Origin: Sulfurovum sp.
Lineage (GTDB): Bacteria; Campylobacterota; Campylobacteria; Campylobacterales; Sulfurovaceae
Assembly: GCA_011391015.1 (NCBI GenBank)
Contig: JAABRH010000002.1
Span: 1 to 64,000, forward strand
DNA length: 64,000 nt
Reading direction: 5' to 3'
The position numbers and the translations under genes were made by a program. Below are positions 58,931 to 64,000 of the stretch, one piece after another. The notes beneath the pieces are model-generated. The model was given only the letters and a program-made list of their open reading frames with translations. It had not been told where the DNA came from and made no database searches. Position 1 is the first letter of the stretch, and each line of letters starts with the position of its first letter.

Positions 58931-59962
58931 TTAGAGTATGAGCATCGCATCGCCATAAGAGAAAAATCGATAGTGCTTTTCTATAGCCTCTTTATATAAT
59001 TGTAACGTTTTTTCTCTTCCTATGAAAGAGCTAACCAGCATGATGAGGGTGCTTTTTGGCAAATGAAAATTGGTGAGCAGATGGGTGACCCTTTGTGGGG
59101 GATTTGCAGGGTTCAAAAAAAGGTCACACTCTCCCTGTATTTTTTTTGTCCGTACAAAATACTCAATCGTTCTTGTGACGGTTGTTCCGATAGCCAAAAT
59201 AGGTGTTGAACTGTCTAAAATGGCTGCAGATGTTTGTGGAATATCAAAATACTCAGCATGCATCGGATGATCTAAGATATCTTCAGCCTCTACGGGTTTA
59301 AAAGTGCCTGCCCCTACATGAAGTGTGAGAGTATGGGTTGGGTGTTTTTCCCCCAGTGCAGCAAAAAGTTCAGGTGTAAAATGCAGGGATGCCGTAGGTG
59401 CAGCGACTGCCCCTGCATTTTTGGCAAAGAGAGTCTGATAGTCTGTTTCATCCTCTTTGTTATCTTCTCTTTGCATATACGGTGGCAGCGGGATATGCCC
59501 TATTTCATCCAAGATAAGTACCAGCTCTTCAAAGCGGAGTGTTTGTCCATTTTGGGAAAAAGTAACGATGCGTGTACCATCTTCATTGCAATTTTTTACA
59601 GTGGCACAAAGATTTGCATCAAAGAACAGTTCTGTGCCGATCTGCACTTTTCCTCTAATCAACACCAAAAAATGTTCTGCATCAAGGGGCTTATTGAAAA
59701 GAAGTTCTACTTTTCCGCCGCCTTGCTGATGGGTGCGTTCTTTGTATCCAAAAATACGTGCTTTGATTACACGGGTATCATTGAGAAAAACAGCACACTC
59801 TGCAGGGATAAAGTCTAAAAGATTTTTAAAGATGGTGTGGGTAATGGTATCGGTTTTTCTGTCATATACTAAAAGTTTTGCATGGTCCCTGGGGTGAACA
59901 GGTGTCGTGGCTATATACTCTGGGGGAAGTATATAGTCATAATTTTTTGTCTGCAAATCCAT
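58931..59962 (-). CDS. queA: tRNA preQ1(34) S-adenosylmethionine ribosyltransferase-isomerase
   Basis: YDYILPPEYIATTPVHPRDHAKLLVYDR and LTLHVGAGTFKPVEAEDILDHPMHAEYF. Confidence 0.97.
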   Translation of the reverse strand: MDLQTKNYDYILPPEYIATTPVHPRDHAKLLVYDRKTDTITHTIFKNLLDFIPAECAVFLNDTRVIKARIFGYKERTHQQGGGKVELLFNKPLDAEHFLVLIRGKVQIGTELFFDANLCATVKNCNEDGTRIVTFSQNGQTLRFEELVLILDEIGHIPLPPYMQREDNKEDETDYQTLFAKNAGAVAAPTASLHFTPELFAALGEKHPTHTLTLHVGAGTFKPVEAEDILDHPMHAEYFDIPQTSAAILDSSTPILAIGTTVTRTIEYFVRTKKIQGECDLFLNPANPPQRVTHLLTNFHLPKSTLIMLVSSFIGREKTLQLYKEAIEKHYRFFSYGDAMLIL

Positions 59963-59965
59963 AAA

Positions 59966-60745
59966 TTAATCGTCTTTGTCGCTTATATCTTCGATATCAT
60001 CTTCATCTTCTTTGTGAGGATTGACGATGCGTACAATGAGGATGGAAAGTCCATATAACAGTACAAGTGGTATCGCCATAAGAAGCTGTGTCAAGACATC
60101 AGGCGGTGTCAGTATGGCAGCAACTACAAAGATAATCACTACGGCATACTTGAAAAAATCTTTCAATGTTTTGTCTGTAACGAGTCCTAACAGTGCTAAA
60201 AAATAGGCAAAAACAGGAAGCTCAAACGCGATACCAAAGCCCATCATCATCTTGGTAAAAAATCCGACATAGTCCTCGATATTGATAAGCGGAGTGTAAA
60301 GAAAAGAGCCAAAAGCAATGAGAAACTGAAATCCAAAAGGTGTCACCACATAGTATGAAAACATGACACCTATGACAAACATGACTGTTCCGCCTACTAC
60401 AAAAGGAAGAATCATCTTTTTCTCATTGCTGTAGAGACCAGGTGCGACAAAGAGCCAAAGCTGGTAAAGTATAAATGGCAATGCGCCCAAAAGTGCAGCA
60501 AAAAATGACACTTTCAGGGCTACAAAAAATGCACCCCCAACCTGATGGGTGGTGACCATACCGTCTGCGGCTTTTTTTGAAAGATGGGCAACCTGAGCGA
60601 GTGCTTCATTGAGCGGTGCGGTGACCCATGTCAGTATGGCATCGTGGAAGGTAAATGCAATCATAAACGCGATAAAGACAGAAAGTACAGAAAGCCCCAG
60701 TCTTTTGCGTAGTTCTACAAGGTGGGGTCTGAGTTCACTAAACAT
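59966..60745 (-). CDS. tatC: Sec-independent protein translocase TatC
   Basis: ELRPHLVELRKRLGLSVLSVFIAF..FVAPGLYSNEKKMILPFV..MMMGFGIAFELPVF. Confidence 0.97.
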   Translation of the reverse strand: MFSELRPHLVELRKRLGLSVLSVFIAFMIAFTFHDAILTWVTAPLNEALAQVAHLSKKAADGMVTTHQVGGAFFVALKVSFFAALLGALPFILYQLWLFVAPGLYSNEKKMILPFVVGGTVMFVIGVMFSYYVVTPFGFQFLIAFGSFLYTPLINIEDYVGFFTKMMMGFGIAFELPVFAYFLALLGLVTDKTLKDFFKYAVVIIFVVAAILTPPDVLTQLLMAIPLVLLYGLSILIVRIVNPHKEDEDDIEDISDKDD

Positions 60746-61176
60746 TACGCTTCCCCTTTGGATGGGCTTGTTTTGTCTTTTTTCTTAAAAGTGACCGTGT
60801 CATTTTTGGGCTCGATTTGTGTGGCGACTGACTCTGCTGTGCCATGTTCCTTTTGTTGTGCATAGGTTTGGGGTGACTCTGTGGAGATTTCGGTTTCGTA
60901 GGTGGTATTTGCAAAAGAGTCAAAGTCTATATTTTTAAAATTTTTGAGTTCATTGGTTGCCTCATCAAGCTGTTTTTTGTAACTGAGTGCTTCTTCTTTG
61001 AGTTCTGCTATTTTCATCTCCTCTTCAAGCGAGCTTTTTGCTTCCCCAATCGTTTTTTTGACGCTTTTGATGAACTTCGCCATATCAACAAGCGCCGTAG
61101 GGAGCTTGTCCGGACCCAAAAAGAGAACAGCAATGATAGCGATAAGCAGTAATTCAGTAAAGCCGATGCCAAACAT
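60745..61176 (-). CDS. tatB: Sec-independent protein translocase TatB
   Basis: MFGIGFTELLLIAIIAVLFLGPDKLPTALVDMAKFIKSVKK. Confidence 0.95.
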   Translation of the reverse strand: MFGIGFTELLLIAIIAVLFLGPDKLPTALVDMAKFIKSVKKTIGEAKSSLEEEMKIAELKEEALSYKKQLDEATNELKNFKNIDFDSFANTTYETEISTESPQTYAQQKEHGTAESVATQIEPKNDTVTFKKKDKTSPSKGEA

Positions 61177-61214
61177 AGTTAGCCTTTGAGTAGTATTTGC
61201 TGTATTTTATCAAA

Positions 61215-62270
61215 TTATCCTAAAATGTAGAGCGCGAGTGCATCGCTGAGAAAGAAATTGGTATTGTGGTAATGTGTTGTATCACAGCGCAGTTTATTCT
61301 CTTTGCACAGATACTCCGCCTTTTGTCTCATTGACTCGTTAAGAAGCGTTTTTGCAATTCCCGTTGTACTTCGCAGCCCTAAAAATATCTTTTCTGTGAG
61401 CAGTTCATCCGGACTTAGATGTTCTTCTGTCGCATACAAAGGGTCTGCCACATAGGCTTCAATGCCAGTATGAGGATAAAAGCGTCTCTCTTTGAGAAAT
61501 CCTACCGCACCTGCACCTGCACCGATATAGTCCTTGAGTTGCCAGTAACCTTGGTTATGCCTGCTTTGATAAGTGCCGAAATTGGAGATTTCATACGCTT
61601 TAAACCCCCTTTTTTCTATCTCCTGCGCGACATAAAAAGCAAGATTTTCATCTTCCTGCCTGACTTCCGGTGTGTGTGAAAACTTTGTACCGTCTTCTAT
61701 CGTGAGTTCGTAGGCAGAGATATGGTCTATGGGCAAGGTAAATGCCTCATTGATGTCATGAAGGAGTAACGTTTTGGTATCACCTTGATAGTTGTAGATC
61801 AGATCCAGTGAAAGATGTTCAAACCCCAATTCTTTGGCATGGAGGATGGCTTCTTTGGCTTGCTCTGGGTTATGTGCGCGGTTGAGAGCTTTGAGTTTTT
61901 GGGCATTAAAGCTCTGCACACCAAAACTGACACGATTTACACCAAGATCCTTCATACCCGCCAGCCATGACCTGCTGGCTGAATTTGGGTTTGCTTCTGT
62001 GGTGATCTCTGTATTTTTCTTCAAATAAGGCCCAAGAAGGGTAAAAATGGGTGCGTAGAGTTCAGGTGAAACCGTCGAAGGGGTGCCACCACCGATGAAC
62101 AATGTCTCGATGCTCTGGGGTGTTGCGCCAAAGCGTTCCAGTTCAAATGCAAGCTGTTTGTACAGCGCTTCCATGTAGCGGCTTTGGGTGTCAAATTTGT
62201 CCACATAGGTATTAAAACTACAGTAGTGACATTTTGAATCGCAGTAAGGGATGTGGATGTAGGCTAACAA
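61215..62270 (-). CDS. hemW: Heme chaperone HemW / oxygen-independent coproporphyrinogen III oxidase-like radical SAM protein
   Basis: YIHIPYCDSKCHYCSFNTYV, FIGGGTPSTVSPE. Confidence 0.95.
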   Translation of the reverse strand: MLAYIHIPYCDSKCHYCSFNTYVDKFDTQSRYMEALYKQLAFELERFGATPQSIETLFIGGGTPSTVSPELYAPIFTLLGPYLKKNTEITTEANPNSASRSWLAGMKDLGVNRVSFGVQSFNAQKLKALNRAHNPEQAKEAILHAKELGFEHLSLDLIYNYQGDTKTLLLHDINEAFTLPIDHISAYELTIEDGTKFSHTPEVRQEDENLAFYVAQEIEKRGFKAYEISNFGTYQSRHNQGYWQLKDYIGAGAGAVGFLKERRFYPHTGIEAYVADPLYATEEHLSPDELLTEKIFLGLRSTTGIAKTLLNESMRQKAEYLCKENKLRCDTTHYHNTNFFLSDALALYILG

Positions 62271-62363
62271 ATCATTTTCTCGCTTTTTCGGATGGTTTCA
62301 AATGATTATAACCACATTTTTGGTAGAATAATACTAGAAAAAAATATATATAGTTTGATTGAA

Positions 62364-62849
62364 ATGAGTAAAAGTATGCAAGCAAAAAAGACCTATAGGC
62401 CAAATGTTGCAGCTGTGATACTCTCTTCCAAATATCCAGATAAGTGTGAGTTTTTTGTTGCGCACAGGAGTGATATTAAGAATGCGTGGCAGTTTCCGCA
62501 AGGGGGCATCGATGAAGGTGAAACACCCAGAGAAGCCCTGAAGCGGGAATTGCTTGAAGAGATAGGTTGTAATCATGTAGAAGTGTTGGGAGAGTTTCCC
62601 GAATGGATAACGTACGACTTTCCTAAAAACTCGCGAGGCAAAACTTATCCGTATGACGGACAGACGCAAAAGTATTTTCTGGTGCGCCTCAAAGAGAGTG
62701 CCACTATCAATCTGGAAGCGTATGACATCCCAGAGTTTGAAGAGTATGCTTTTGTAGAGTATGAAGAGTTGTTTAAAAAAGTCACCTACTTTAAACGAAA
62801 AGTCTATCGCAGAGTGATTGACTATTTTAAAGAAGAAGGTTTAATTTAA
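62364..62849 (+). CDS. rppH: RNA pyrophosphohydrolase (Nudix)
   Basis: AWQFPQGGIDEGETPREALKRELLEEIG Nudix box; YRPNVAAVILS. Confidence 0.94.
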   Translation: MSKSMQAKKTYRPNVAAVILSSKYPDKCEFFVAHRSDIKNAWQFPQGGIDEGETPREALKRELLEEIGCNHVEVLGEFPEWITYDFPKNSRGKTYPYDGQTQKYFLVRLKESATINLEAYDIPEFEEYAFVEYEELFKKVTYFKRKVYRRVIDYFKEEGLI

Positions 62850-62854
62850 ACTGT

Positions 62855-62906
62855 TCCAGTGACAACGTAGTTTTGTGGGTTTTACCCATAAAACGTTATA
62901 ATTCAA
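62855..62906 (+). repeat. Imperfect direct repeat unit 1 with internal hairpin, rppH-lysC intergenic
   Basis: CCAGTGACAACGTAGTTTTGTGGGTTTTACCCATAAAACGTTATAATTCAAT. Confidence 0.7.
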
Positions 62907-62966
62907 TAGTTAAAACGGTGCACAGAAAAGCTGCGACTAGTCGCATGAGCCTCCTGCTGAAGCAGT

Positions 62967-63017
62967 CCCAGTGACTACGCAGCTTTTTGGGCTTGCCCAA
63001 TAAAGCGTTATATTAAA
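62967..63017 (+). repeat. Imperfect direct repeat unit 2 with internal hairpin, lysC leader
   Basis: CCCAGTGACTACGCAGCTTTTTGGGCTTGCCCAATAAAGCGTTATATTAAA. Confidence 0.7.
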
Positions 63018-63034
63018 TAAAAAAGGTTAGAGAG

Positions 63035-64000
63035 ATGTTGGTTGTACATAAGTATGGCGGTACAAGTGTTGGCGATCTGGAACGTATTGAGAACGTTGCC
63101 AATCGTGTGATAAAAGCAAGAGAAGCGGGTCAGGATATCGTGGTAGTGGTCTCAGCCATGAGCGGTGAGACTAATAAACTGATAAGCTTTGCAGAGCATT
63201 TTACGCTAACACCAGCCAAAAAAGAGATGGATATGCTTTTGAGTTCGGGTGAAAGAGTCACCGCAGCACTGCTTTCTATTGCCTTGCAGGCAAAAGGGTT
63301 TGATGCGGTTGCCATGTCGGGACGTCAAGCGGGTATCGTCACCGATGATGTTCATACGTATGCACGGATTGAGTCGATTGATCCTTCTGCGATGCTTTCT
63401 GCGATTCAAGAAGGTAAAATCGTCATTGTGGCAGGATTTCAAGGCATTAACAAAGACGGTTCGGTCACGACGCTTGGTCGAGGTGGTTCTGACCTTTCTG
63501 CGGTTGCTCTAGCCGGTGCACTAAAAGCAGATCAGTGTGAGATTTACTCCGATGTAGATGGTATCTACACTACTGATCCGCGCATAGAGCCAAAAGCAAA
63601 GAAACTCGATACTATCTCGTATGATGAAATGCTTGAGCTTTCATCACTTGGGGCAAAAGTGTTGCAGAACCGTTCAGTAGAGTTGGCAAAAAAGTTAAAC
63701 ATAAAGCTCTATGCAAAAAGCAGTTTTTCAGATAACGAAGGTACATTGATAACAGAGGAGAGTGAAAATATGGAAGAGGTATTGGTATCGGGTGTAGTAC
63801 TCGATAAAAATCAGGCAAGAGTAACCCTTAGAGGCGTTTCAGATAGACCGGGTATCGCGGCTGAGATCTTTACAATGTTGGCACAGGAGCATATCAATGT
63901 TGATATGATAATCCAAAACGTGGGCACTGATGGTACCACCAACCTTGGGTTTACCGTGCCTCAAAGCGAACATCTCAATGCCAAGAGAGTTATGGAGAGT
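63035..64000 (+). CDS. lysC: Aspartate kinase (truncated by window end)
   Basis: MLVVHKYGGTSVGDLERIENVANRV; GRGGSDLSAVALAGALKADQCEIYSDVDGIYTTDPR; ACT domain onset. Confidence 0.97.
   Translation, partial: MLVVHKYGGTSVGDLERIENVANRVIKAREAGQDIVVVVSAMSGETNKLISFAEHFTLTPAKKEMDMLLSSGERVTAALLSIALQAKGFDAVAMSGRQAGIVTDDVHTYARIESIDPSAMLSAIQEGKIVIVAGFQGINKDGSVTTLGRGGSDLSAVALAGALKADQCEIYSDVDGIYTTDPRIEPKAKKLDTISYDEMLELSSLGAKVLQNRSVELAKKLNIKLYAKSSFSDNEGTLITEESENMEEVLVSGVVLDKNQARVTLRGVSDRPGIAAEIFTMLAQEHINVDMIIQNVGTDGTTNLGFTVPQSEHLNAKRVMES

Noticed and set aside
63019-63034. Lysine riboswitch upstream of lysC
   Set aside because: The leader lacks the conserved lysine-riboswitch core motifs I would expect; structure seen is a different repeated hairpin

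Overview
The window is a gene-dense, mostly housekeeping stretch of a Campylobacterota-type (Sulfurovum/Sulfurimonas-like) chromosome. Taxonomic placement is inferred from protein sequence and gene order; no search was run. From left to right it carries: rpsP-khpA-rimM-trmD-rplS; smpB; ispE-truB-uvrD-like helicase; cysK-pyrC-yidD; lnt, yajC-secD-secF; an ovothiol-type pair (OvoA plus a PLP C-S lyase); dacB; murC-mutS2; xer recombinase; coaX-hisG; rpsR-ssb-rpsF; a Tat-type Rieske protein and a flavocytochrome-c sulfide dehydrogenase-type flavoprotein; holA-rnr-htpX; SPFH/NfeD; ilvC; nagZ; ruvX; queA-tatC-tatB-hemW-rppH; and the start of lysC. The main non-routine region is 49.39-52.26 kb. There dprA is split in two by about 2.8 kb of accessory DNA. 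This DNA is bounded by a 27-bp imperfect inverted repeat and encodes a DUF2202 ferritin-like protein, a probable LprI-PliI-type double lysozyme inhibitor and a tRNA-like/att-like intergenic segment, but no recognisable transposase or integrase. Other points worth checking are: a hybrid histidine kinase that appears to have lost its phospho-acceptor histidines; a probable SspB-like ClpXP adaptor; a duplicated structured-RNA-like leader before lysC; matching promoter regions upstream of the Rieske and FccB-like genes; and a small inverted-repeat element upstream of nagZ. I found no CRISPR array, no rRNA and no convincing new defence system.
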